This document shows, piece by piece, positions 51,857 to 59,893 of a stretch of 64,000 nucleotides of DNA. The notes beneath the pieces were generated by a model. It was not told the origin of the DNA. It worked only from the letters and a program-made list of their open reading frames with translations, and searched no databases. The position numbers and the translations under genes were made by a program. Origin of the DNA: Streptomyces griseoincarnatus (GTDB lineage: Bacteria; Actinomycetota; Actinomycetes; Streptomycetales; Streptomycetaceae); assembly GCA_014649575.1 (NCBI GenBank), contig BMTH01000006.1, forward strand, positions 62,001 to 126,000, written 5' to 3'. Every line of letters begins with the position of its first letter. The stretch's first letter is position 1.

Positions 51857-53329
51857 TCAGGCGACGCGGGAGAGGGCGTCGGCGGGGCGGAGCCGGGAGG
51901 CGCGCCACCCGCCGAAGCCACCGGCGACGAGGCCGCCCGCGACGGCGAGGCCGACGGCCAGGACGATCACGGAGAGGCTGACCGGTGCGGTGAGCACCAC
52001 GTCCAGCGTCCGTGCGGCGGTTTCGCGTGCGGCACCGCCGGGGCCGCCGCCCATTCCGCCACCGCGACCGCCCATGCCTCCACCGCCACCGGGGCCGCTC
52101 GTACCACCGCCCGAAGCGCCCAGTTCCGCGGAGAGCGAGGGCCCGAACGCGGTAACCGCCCAGGCGCCGGCCAGGCCCAGCCCGATGCCCAGCGCGCCAC
52201 CGGCCAGGCCCGTCACGACGGCCTCGCCGACGACCTGCCCGGTGACCCGGCGCGAGCGCCAGCCCAGGGCCTTGAGGGTGCCGAACTCCCGCACGCGCCG
52301 GGCGACGGCGGACGAGGTGAGCAGGCCGGCGACCAGGAACGCCGCCGCCAGGACCACCACGGACAGCCAGCGGCCGACCGTCTCGGCGAGGCCGGAGGCG
52401 GTGGACAGCGACCCCGAGACGGTGTCCGCCAAGTCCTCGGAGGTGGTCACGGTCGCGTCCGGAACCGCCTTGAGCACCGCCGATTCCACCGCACCGAGCT
52501 GCTGTGCGTCGTCGGCCTGTACGTAGACGGTGGTGATCTTGTCCTTGGCGTCGGCCAGGGTCTGGGCCTGGGCGAGCGGCAGGTAGACGTTGGCGGCGGC
52601 GTCCCCGCTGGTCGCCGTGGCGACACCGATGATCTCGAACTTCGTGTCGCTCACCGTGAGCGTGCCACCGGCCGCCAGCTTCTTCTCCTGGGCGTAGGCG
52701 CTGTCCACCACGGCCACCTTCGCCGATGCCTCCGACGTCTCGAAGCCGCGCCCCTCGGTGATCTCGGAGGAGGACAACGGACCCATCTCCGGATGGGTGA
52801 CATCGGTGCCGTACACGGTGAAACTGTCGATGGAGAAGTCGGCGCCACCGCCCGTCACCTCACCATCCGAGCCGCCACCCCGCCCAGCGCCCGGCCGCTG
52901 CTGGAACTGGCCGCGGCTGAACTCGCCGTCGACCTTCACCACATTGAGGCTGAGCCCGCCCACGGCCTCCGACACACCGTCCGCCTTCGCCACGGACGGG
53001 ACCGTGGCGGCGTCAAGAGTCTGCAGGCCCTGCACCATGACCCGGTCACTGCTCTGCCGCTCCCCGTCCTCCCCTTCGCCACCCGCGTCGAAGCGGAATC
53101 GCGGCCGCTCGCCCCCGGTCTCCGACGGCGGCTCCGGGGCCTTGGTAACGGTCATGTCGGTACCCAGCCCGTAGAGCGATTCGAGGACTTGGTCCTGGGC
53201 CTTCCCCATGCCGGTGGAGACGGCGTTGACCACGATGACAAGAGCGATACCGAGTGCCAGCCCGGAAGCGACGACCAGCGCCGACTTTCTCCGGCGGCGC
53301 AGCTCACGGCGCAGATAGGTGAAGAACAT
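51857..53329 (-). CDS. FtsX/MacB-like ABC transporter permease
   Basis: A 490-residue permease: TM1 (about 15-38), a large extracellular MacB_PCD-type domain (about 40-330), then three C-terminal helices in the FtsX domain. The extracellular part is Gly/Glu/Arg rich in places. An unusual Gly/Met run (MGGRGGGMGGGPGG) sits in the last external loop near residue 425. It forms an exporter with the ATPase downstream, and the two-component system that follows probably senses the same stress. ATG at 53329 has a weak ribosome site. Confidence 0.9.
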   Translation of the reverse strand: MFFTYLRRELRRRRKSALVVASGLALGIALVIVVNAVSTGMGKAQDQVLESLYGLGTDMTVTKAPEPPSETGGERPRFRFDAGGEGEDGERQSSDRVMVQGLQTLDAATVPSVAKADGVSEAVGGLSLNVVKVDGEFSRGQFQQRPGAGRGGGSDGEVTGGGADFSIDSFTVYGTDVTHPEMGPLSSSEITEGRGFETSEASAKVAVVDSAYAQEKKLAAGGTLTVSDTKFEIIGVATATSGDAAANVYLPLAQAQTLADAKDKITTVYVQADDAQQLGAVESAVLKAVPDATVTTSEDLADTVSGSLSTASGLAETVGRWLSVVVLAAAFLVAGLLTSSAVARRVREFGTLKALGWRSRRVTGQVVGEAVVTGLAGGALGIGLGLAGAWAVTAFGPSLSAELGASGGGTSGPGGGGGMGGRGGGMGGGPGGAARETAARTLDVVLTAPVSLSVIVLAVGLAVAGGLVAGGFGGWRASRLRPADALSRVA

Positions 53330-53523
53330 GCGCCGCAAGCTATGCGCGTGGCCTGGTAACACCGTGAGCGTTGTGTGAGAGAACGCCGAGAGTTTCACCG
53401 CAGCGGACACCGCGCTTGGCCCGTGATGACGCCCTTCGGTCGTCGGGCCGACCAGAGAAGAATGCTCGTGAAGTGGCCAACGGCACACCCGGACCCACGA
53501 CCGACTGATCCAAACGAAAGTGC

Positions 53524-56070
53524 CTAGTTCCAGCGGCGTCCGTCGAGGGCGCCGCTGAGTCCGCCGGGGCCGGGGAGTTCGTCGCGGTTGGAGCCGCCGT
53601 CGTCGGTGCTGCCGCCGGTGGTGTCCTCGCCGCCGCCCGTGCCGGTGCCGTCGCCGGTGTCGCCGCTCTGGCCGCCGGTGGGGGAGCCGGTGGAGGTGCC
53701 GCCGGTGGAGTCCTGGTTTCCGCTCTCCGTGCCGTCGTCGCCGGTGTCGTTGCCGCTGTCGTCCTCGGGGGTGCCGCTGTCGGTGTCCTCGTCGTCGGGG
53801 GCGCCGGTGGCGGGGGAGGAGGGGTCGTCGGAGGAGGACGGTCCGCCGCTGGAGTCGGGGGCGGGGGGCTGGCTCTCGTTGGCGCCGGGCTGGAGCCGCA
53901 GGTTGAAGGAGCTGACGGGTTCGCCCTTGAGGGCGTCACGGGTGTACTGGCCCCAGATCTCGGCGGGTGCGCCGCCGCCGTTGACGCGGGGCAGGCCCAT
54001 GGCGCCGTAGAGGGACTTGTGGCCGGCGGTGACGGGGTCCTGGCCCATGACGGCGACGACGGTGGCGAGGTCGGGGGTGTAGCCGGCGAACCAGGCGGCG
54101 GTGTCCTCCTCGGCGGTGCCGGTCTTGCCCGCGGCGGGGCGGCCGGAGGTCTGGGCGGCGGTGCCGGTGCCGTTCTCGACGACGCCCTTGAGGACGGAGG
54201 TGGTGGTGTCGGCGGCCTCGCGGCTGACGGCCTGCCGGGTGCGCCGCTCGGGGAGGGCGATGTCGCGGCCGTTCTGGGTGATCTCCTCGACGAGGGTGTA
54301 CGGGGTGTGCTTGCCGTGGTTGGCGAGGGTCGCGTACGCCTGCGCCATGTCGAGGACGCTGGCGCTGGCGACGCCGAGGGCGATGGAGGGTCCGGCGTCG
54401 TCGAGGCTGGGGGTGTCGGGGGAGATGCCGAGGTCGACGGCGGTCTGACGGACCTTGTCGGGGCCGACGTCGACGGCCATCTGGGCGTAGACGGCGTTGA
54501 CGGACTTGTCGGTGGCCTCGCTGACGGTGATGTCGCCGTAGTCCTCGTGGTCCTCGTTCTCGGGTGCGTAGCGGGGGCCGGCCCAGCCCTGGACGGGGCG
54601 TTCGCTGGTGCCGTCGTAGCGGGTCTGGGGGGTGATGCGGCGGCCGTCCTGGGTGCGGGCGTCGTTCTCGACGGCGGCGGTGAGGACGAAGGGCTTGAAG
54701 GAGGAGCCGGTCTGGAAGTCCCGGCGGGTGGCGTTGGGGGTGTACTGCTTGACGTAGTCGACGCCGTTGTACATCGCCACGACCTTGCCGGTCTTGGGTT
54801 CGACGGAGGCGCCGCCGGCGCGGACGTAGGTGTCGACCTTGCGGTTGTTCTGGTCGAGGCGGTCCATGAGGTTGTCGTTGACGGACTCGACGAAGGCGTC
54901 CTGCTTGTCCTTCTGCAGGGTGGTGGTGATGCGGTAGCCGCCGGCGTCGAGGGAGGCCTCGTCGACGATCTTGTTGTCGGTGAGGTGCTGCTTGACGACG
55001 TTGACGATGTAGCCGCGCTGCCCGGACATGCCGGTGGAGTGGGTGGTCCGGTTGGGCACGGGGAAGGTGAGGCGGGTGCGTTCGGCCGGGTCGAGCCAGC
55101 CTTCGTCGACCATGCCGTCGAGGACGTAGTTCCAGCGGTCCTCGACGAAGGCGCGGTTCTCGGGGTGCGCGATCACGTCGTACTGGCTGGGGGCGTTGAC
55201 GAGGGCGGCGAGGTAGGCGGCGCGTCCGGCGTCGAGTTCGGAGGCGTCCATGTCGTAGTAGGCGTGGGCGGCGGCCTGGATGCCGTAGGCGCCGCGGCCG
55301 AAGAAGCTGGTGTTGAGGTAGCCCTCGAGGATCTCGTCCTTGGACTGGTTGCGGTCCAGCTTGATGGCGATGAAGAACTCCTTCACCTTGCGGGTGACGG
55401 TCTGCTCCTGGCGCAGGTAGTAGTTCTTCACGTACTGCTGGGTGATGGTGGAGCCGGACTGCTTGCCCTTGCCGGTGACGGTGTTCCAGGCGCCGCGGGC
55501 CATGGCCAGGGGGTCGACGGCGGACTCGGTGTAGAAGTCGCGGTCCTCGGCGGCGAGGACGGCGTGCTGGGCGTCCTTCGAGATCTTGGAGAGGGTGACG
55601 TTCTCCCGGTTGACCTCGCCGTCGCGGGCGATGACGGAGCCGTCGGCGTAGAGATAGACGTTGGCCTGCTGGGTGGCGAGGGCGTTGGCGGCGGGGATCT
55701 GGACGAGGGCGTAGCCGAGGAGGAAGCCGCCGACGAGGAGCAGCGTGGTGACGAGGAACGCGCCGAGGACCATGCGCCAGGTGGGGACGGCGCGGCGCCA
55801 GCCGGTGCGGCGGGCCTTGAGGGCCGCGCGGCGTTCCTCGCGGGCGGCCTTCTTGTCGGTGGCGGCACCCGGCTTCTCGGCGGAGGCGGCGCCGGACTCC
55901 TGGCCGGCGGCCGTGGCGGCCCCGCTGTTCTCGTCGGATTCATCCGATCGTGTGGCGTCGGCGTCGTCCGTCCGGGTGTCGTCCCGGGCGTCGTCGGGCG
56001 CGTCGGTCGCTCGAGGCTCGTGCGATGCCCAGCCCGGGCGGGGCTTCTTCGGCTGCGGCTCGTCGCTCAT
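53524..56070 (-). CDS. Class A (bifunctional) penicillin-binding protein
   Basis: An 848-residue peptidoglycan synthase. A ~90-residue acidic disordered cytoplasmic tail precedes TM1 (about 108-130). Next comes the GT51 glycosyltransferase domain (AAEDRDFYTESAVD, GSTITQQYVKNYYL, RKVKEFFIAIKLD, GYLNTSFFGRGAYGI), then the transpeptidase domain with SSFK, SVN and KTGTAEE. A long Ser/Asp/Gly/Thr-rich extracellular tail ends the protein. ATG at 56070 is chosen; GGAG is 12 bases upstream, a little far, and an ATG at 56118 is possible. Confidence 0.94.
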   Translation of the reverse strand: MSDEPQPKKPRPGWASHEPRATDAPDDARDDTRTDDADATRSDESDENSGAATAAGQESGAASAEKPGAATDKKAAREERRAALKARRTGWRRAVPTWRMVLGAFLVTTLLLVGGFLLGYALVQIPAANALATQQANVYLYADGSVIARDGEVNRENVTLSKISKDAQHAVLAAEDRDFYTESAVDPLAMARGAWNTVTGKGKQSGSTITQQYVKNYYLRQEQTVTRKVKEFFIAIKLDRNQSKDEILEGYLNTSFFGRGAYGIQAAAHAYYDMDASELDAGRAAYLAALVNAPSQYDVIAHPENRAFVEDRWNYVLDGMVDEGWLDPAERTRLTFPVPNRTTHSTGMSGQRGYIVNVVKQHLTDNKIVDEASLDAGGYRITTTLQKDKQDAFVESVNDNLMDRLDQNNRKVDTYVRAGGASVEPKTGKVVAMYNGVDYVKQYTPNATRRDFQTGSSFKPFVLTAAVENDARTQDGRRITPQTRYDGTSERPVQGWAGPRYAPENEDHEDYGDITVSEATDKSVNAVYAQMAVDVGPDKVRQTAVDLGISPDTPSLDDAGPSIALGVASASVLDMAQAYATLANHGKHTPYTLVEEITQNGRDIALPERRTRQAVSREAADTTTSVLKGVVENGTGTAAQTSGRPAAGKTGTAEEDTAAWFAGYTPDLATVVAVMGQDPVTAGHKSLYGAMGLPRVNGGGAPAEIWGQYTRDALKGEPVSSFNLRLQPGANESQPPAPDSSGGPSSSDDPSSPATGAPDDEDTDSGTPEDDSGNDTGDDGTESGNQDSTGGTSTGSPTGGQSGDTGDGTGTGGGEDTTGGSTDDGGSNRDELPGPGGLSGALDGRRWN

Positions 56071-56342
56071 GTCGTGCACGGACTCCTGATTCGCCTCGTT
56101 CGTTCCCGTACGCCTCATGTGTGTGCGTACGCCTCGTGCGTGCCTCTTATTGAAGACTGTCGCACCTGTCGCCGCCTTCGGCGGGCGGCGACGCGCGTCG
56201 TGCGTCCTGCGCCGTGTCGCCCGTTCGGCCGCGCCGGCTGTTCACCTGACCGGAGGACGGGCCGGAAAACCCGTGGCGGCGCGATCTCTCCCCGGACTAG
56301 GCTCCTGCGCTTCGGTTCCTAGGGCGGGAGGGGTGGAAAGGG

Positions 56343-57143
56343 GTGGGTTCGGCACGGTTGTACCTGGCCGTGGCGGCCCGGGGATTCCGGCGGTACGCGT
56401 CGTACCGGGCGGCGACCGCGGCCGGGGTGTTCACCAACACGGTGTTCGGCCTGATCCTCGTCTACACGTATCTGGCGCTGTGGGACGAGCGTCCGGACCT
56501 CGGCGGCTACGACCAGGCCCAGGCGGTGACGTACGTGTGGCTGGGGCAGTGCCTGTTCGCGGCGCTGGCGCTGCAGGGCGGGGGCGTCGAGACGGAGCTG
56601 ATGGAGCGCATCCGCACCGGTGAGATCGCGGTGGACCTGTACCGGCCGGCGGATCTGCAGCTGTGGTGGCTGGCGGGCGACCTGGGCCGTGCGGCGTTCC
56701 AGCTGCTGGGGCGCGGGGTGGTGCCGTTCCTGGTGGGCGGGCTGTTCTTCCCGACGGCGCTGCCGACGCGGTTCGACACGTGGGTGTGGTTCGCGGTGGC
56801 GCTGCTGCTGGCGGCGCTGGTGAGCTTCGGGATCCGCTATCTGGTGGCGCTGAGCGTGTTCTGGCTGCTGGACGGCACGGGTGTCAGCCAGGTGATGATG
56901 ATCCTCGGGGTGTTCTTCTCGGGCATGGTGCTGCCACTGAACGTCTTCCCGGGCGGGTTCGGCGAGGTGGCGCGGGCGCTGCCGTGGGCGGCGCAGCTCC
57001 AGGTCCCGGCGGACGTGCTGATGGGGGAGACGGCGGTGGCGGGGGCGTTCGCCTTCCAGGCGATGTGGGCGGTGCTGCTGCTCGCGGCGGGCCGGCTGGT
57101 GCAGTCGGCGGCCACGCGCCGGGTGGTGGTGCAGGGTGGCTGA
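56343..57143 (+). CDS. ABC-2 type transporter permease
   Basis: A 266-residue membrane protein with six hydrophobic helices, of the ABC-2 family whose genes usually come as permease-permease-ATPase. It contains LGQCLFAALALQGGGVETELMERIRTGEI. The start GTG 56343 has GGAAAGG upstream and overlaps nothing. The stop overlaps the next permease by eight bases. The substrate is unknown. Confidence 0.88.
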   Translation: MGSARLYLAVAARGFRRYASYRAATAAGVFTNTVFGLILVYTYLALWDERPDLGGYDQAQAVTYVWLGQCLFAALALQGGGVETELMERIRTGEIAVDLYRPADLQLWWLAGDLGRAAFQLLGRGVVPFLVGGLFFPTALPTRFDTWVWFAVALLLAALVSFGIRYLVALSVFWLLDGTGVSQVMMILGVFFSGMVLPLNVFPGGFGEVARALPWAAQLQVPADVLMGETAVAGAFAFQAMWAVLLLAAGRLVQSAATRRVVVQGG

Positions 57144-57957
57144 GCGCGGCGCGGTGCTGGAGGGGCTGCGGGCGTACCGGATGATCGCCGGGATGTGGGT
57201 GCGGTCCGGGATGACCTACCGGGTGTCGTTCGTGTTCACGCTGTTCGGCAACCTGGTGATGACGGGGATGGACTTCGTCGGGATCCTGCTGATGTTCTCG
57301 CAGGTCGACTCGCTGGCGGGCTGGTCGCTGCCGGAGGTGGCGTTCCTGTACGCGGCGTCGGTGACGTCGTTCGGCCTCGCGCATCTCGCGGCGGGGTCGA
57401 TGCCGCAGCTCGGTTCGCGGATCAGGGACGGTTCCTTCGACGTGCTGCTGGTGCGTCCGGTGCCGGTGCTCGCGCAGGTCGGCGGGGACCGTTTCTCGCT
57501 GCGCCGCCTGGGGAGGATCGCGCAGGGCGGGGCTGTGCTGGGCTGGGCGCTGGTGGCGGCGGACATCGACTGGACGGTGTCGAAGGTGCTGCTGGTGCCG
57601 CTGATGGTGGTGTCCGGCGCGGCGATCTTCGTGGCGGTGTTCGTGGCGGGCGCGGCGTTCCAGATCTACGCGCAGGACGCGGCGGAGGTGCAGAACGCGT
57701 TCACGTACGGAGGGACGACGATGCTGCAGTATCCGCCGGCGGTGTTCGGGAAGGACCTGGTGCGCGGGGTGACGTTCGTCCTGCCGCTGGCCTTCGTCAA
57801 CTGGGTGCCCGCCGCGCACGTCTTGGGGCGTCCGTACCCGCTGGCGCTGCCGGGGTGGGTGGCGTTCGCGTCGCCGCTGGTGGCGGCGGGGTGCTGCGCG
57901 CTCGCGGGGCTGGCGTGGCGTACGGGACTCAGGTCGTACAGGAGCGTGGGGAGTTGA
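57136..57957 (+). CDS. ABC-2 type transporter permease (second subunit)
   Basis: A 273-residue paralogue with six helices, including SVTSFGLAHLAAGSMPQLGSRIRDG, which corresponds to the motif of the first subunit. GTG at 57136 overlaps the previous gene by eight bases, and the ATPase follows at once, so the three are one operon. The pair probably forms a heterodimeric exporter. Confidence 0.88.
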   Translation: MAERGAVLEGLRAYRMIAGMWVRSGMTYRVSFVFTLFGNLVMTGMDFVGILLMFSQVDSLAGWSLPEVAFLYAASVTSFGLAHLAAGSMPQLGSRIRDGSFDVLLVRPVPVLAQVGGDRFSLRRLGRIAQGGAVLGWALVAADIDWTVSKVLLVPLMVVSGAAIFVAVFVAGAAFQIYAQDAAEVQNAFTYGGTTMLQYPPAVFGKDLVRGVTFVLPLAFVNWVPAAHVLGRPYPLALPGWVAFASPLVAAGCCALAGLAWRTGLRSYRSVGS

Positions 57958-57965
57958 GCGGGCGG

Positions 57966-58985
57966 ATGGAGACGACAGCCGGACCGGACACGGACGGCCG
58001 GGCGGAGGCGTTCATCGAGCTGGACCGGGTCGAGAAGGTGTTCGACGTGCGGCGGCGCAAGGGGCTGCTGCGGCGGGAGCGGCACCAGGTGCGGGCGGTG
58101 GACTCGATCTCCTTCACGGTGGCGCGTGGCGAGATGGTCGGTTACATCGGGCCGAACGGCGCGGGGAAGTCGACGACGATCAAGATGCTGACGGGCATCC
58201 TCACGCCGAGCGGCGGCCGGCTGCGGGTCGCAGGGATCGACCCGTCGCGGGAGCGGACCCGGCTGGCGCACCGCATCGGTGTGGTGTTCGGGCAGCGCAC
58301 CACGCTGTGGTGGGACCTTCCGCTGATCGACTCGTACAAGCTGATGCACCGCATGTACCGCATCCCCGACGCCCGCTACCGGGAGAACCTCGCGCGGCTG
58401 GTCGAACTGCTCGATCTGGGCGACCTGCTGGAGGTCCCGGTGCGGCAGCTGTCGCTGGGGCAGCGGATGCGCGGGGACATCGCGGCGGCGCTGCTGCACG
58501 ACCCGGAGGTGCTGTACCTGGACGAGCCGACGATCGGCCTGGACGTCGTCTCCAAGACCCGGGTGCGGGAGTTCCTGCGGCAGGTGAACGCCGAGCGCTC
58601 CACGACCGTCCTGCTGACCACGCACGACCTCCAGGACATCGAGCAGGTCTGCTCCCGTGTGATGGTCATCGACCACGGCCGGCTGGTGTACGACGGGGCG
58701 CTCGCCGGGCTGCACGAGGTGGGGGAGAGCGAGCGGACGCTGGTGGTGGACCTGGAGCGGGAGTGCCCGCCGGTGGAGGTGCCCGCTCCCGCCCGGGTGG
58801 TGCGGGTGGACGGGCCCCGGCAGTGGGTGGCGTTCCCCGCGTCGGAGCCGGCGGCCGGGCTGGTGACGCGGATCGCCGAGCGCTACCCGCTGGTCGACCT
58901 GTCGGTGCGGGAGCCCGACATCGAGGCGGTCATCGCGCAGATGTACGCGGAGCGGGCCGGGCGGACGCCGACGCGGCCCTCGTAG
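57966..58985 (+). CDS. ABC-2 type transporter ATP-binding protein
   Basis: A 339-residue ATPase with Walker A GPNGAGKST, signature LSLGQRMRGDIAAALLHDP, Walker B VLYLDEPTIGLD and H-loop TTHDLQD. A C-terminal ~80-residue domain follows. It drives the two permeases upstream. A TTG at 57954 overlaps the permease stop by four bases and has GGAG nine bases before it; ATG 57966 was chosen but the TTG cannot be excluded. Confidence 0.9.
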   Translation: METTAGPDTDGRAEAFIELDRVEKVFDVRRRKGLLRRERHQVRAVDSISFTVARGEMVGYIGPNGAGKSTTIKMLTGILTPSGGRLRVAGIDPSRERTRLAHRIGVVFGQRTTLWWDLPLIDSYKLMHRMYRIPDARYRENLARLVELLDLGDLLEVPVRQLSLGQRMRGDIAAALLHDPEVLYLDEPTIGLDVVSKTRVREFLRQVNAERSTTVLLTTHDLQDIEQVCSRVMVIDHGRLVYDGALAGLHEVGESERTLVVDLERECPPVEVPAPARVVRVDGPRQWVAFPASEPAAGLVTRIAERYPLVDLSVREPDIEAVIAQMYAERAGRTPTRPS

Positions 58986-59019
58986 CCGTGTGACGGGGAC
59001 AACTCGTAGGCTGCTGGGT

Positions 59020-59868
59020 ATGACCGACGACGCACCCGCACCGGACCTCCGCGCCTCCGACGCCGACCGTGAACGGGTCGCCGAAGTCCTCCGGGACGCC
59101 CTCGCCGAGGGCCGCCTGGACATGGAGGAGTTCCAGGAGCGGCTGGACGCCACCTACCAGGCGCGCACCTACGGGGAACTGGCCCCCATCACCCGTGACC
59201 TGCCCGCGTCGGGCACGGCGGTCGCGCCCGCCGTCTCGCTGACGAAGGACCCGGTGACGGGCGGCAGTTGGGCGGACCGCATCGTCGGCGGGGAGGACTC
59301 GGGGCTGTCGACCTGGGCGGTCGCCGTGATGAGCGGCTTCGAGCGCAAGGGGCGGTGGACGGCGCCCCGGCGCTTCAACTGCTTCGCCTTCTGGGGCGGC
59401 GGCACCATCGACCTGCGCGACGCGAACTTCGCGGACCGCGAGATCGTCATCAACGCCGTCGCGATCATGGGCGGGATCGACGTGACCGTGCCGCCCGGCG
59501 TGGAGGTCGTGGTGCGCGGCGTCGGCGTCATGGGCGGCTTCGACCACCGCGAGGAGGGCGTGCCGGCCGAGCCGGGCGCCCCGCGTGTGATCGTCACCGG
59601 GTTCGCCTTCTGGGGCGGGGTCGGCGTGCAGCGCAAGCTGCCCCGCGCGGAGCGGCAGCGGTTGCGCGAGGAGCGGCGGCGGGAGAAGCAGGAACTCAGG
59701 GAGGAGCGGCGGCGGGAGCACCTGGAGCGTGCGGAGCGGCAGCGGCAGCAGCATCTGGACAGCGCCGAGCGGCATCGCCGGGAGCTGGAGGAGTCGCGGC
59801 GTCTCCACGACCCGCTGAACCTGCACGGCACGCGGGAGGAGCGGGAGCGGCGGCCCGAGGACCGCTGA
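59020..59868 (+). CDS. DUF1707 and LiaF-like domain protein with charged C-terminal coiled coil
   Basis: A 282-residue cytoplasmic protein. The N-terminal DUF1707 (about 8-62; RASDADRERVAEVLRDALAEGRL) is followed by a linker. Next is a beta-helical LiaF/YvqF-like domain (about 120-200; FNCFAFWGGGTIDL and NAVAIMGGIDVTVPPGV). The last ~80 residues are an Arg/Glu/Gln-rich helix (REERRREKQELREERRREH) likely to form a coiled coil. LiaF domains modulate cell-envelope stress systems; here the role is unknown. TAGGCT at 59008-59013 suits a leaderless start. Confidence 0.85.
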   Translation: MTDDAPAPDLRASDADRERVAEVLRDALAEGRLDMEEFQERLDATYQARTYGELAPITRDLPASGTAVAPAVSLTKDPVTGGSWADRIVGGEDSGLSTWAVAVMSGFERKGRWTAPRRFNCFAFWGGGTIDLRDANFADREIVINAVAIMGGIDVTVPPGVEVVVRGVGVMGGFDHREEGVPAEPGAPRVIVTGFAFWGGVGVQRKLPRAERQRLREERRREKQELREERRREHLERAERQRQQHLDSAERHRRELEESRRLHDPLNLHGTREERERRPEDR

Positions 59869-59893
59869 CCGTGCTCACCGGGCCGGGCGCCGG

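Noticed and set aside
54019..56322. A 767-residue plus-strand open frame over the penicillin-binding protein
   Set aside because: It is Gly/Val/Asp-only sequence, antisense to a clear GT51/transpeptidase gene.
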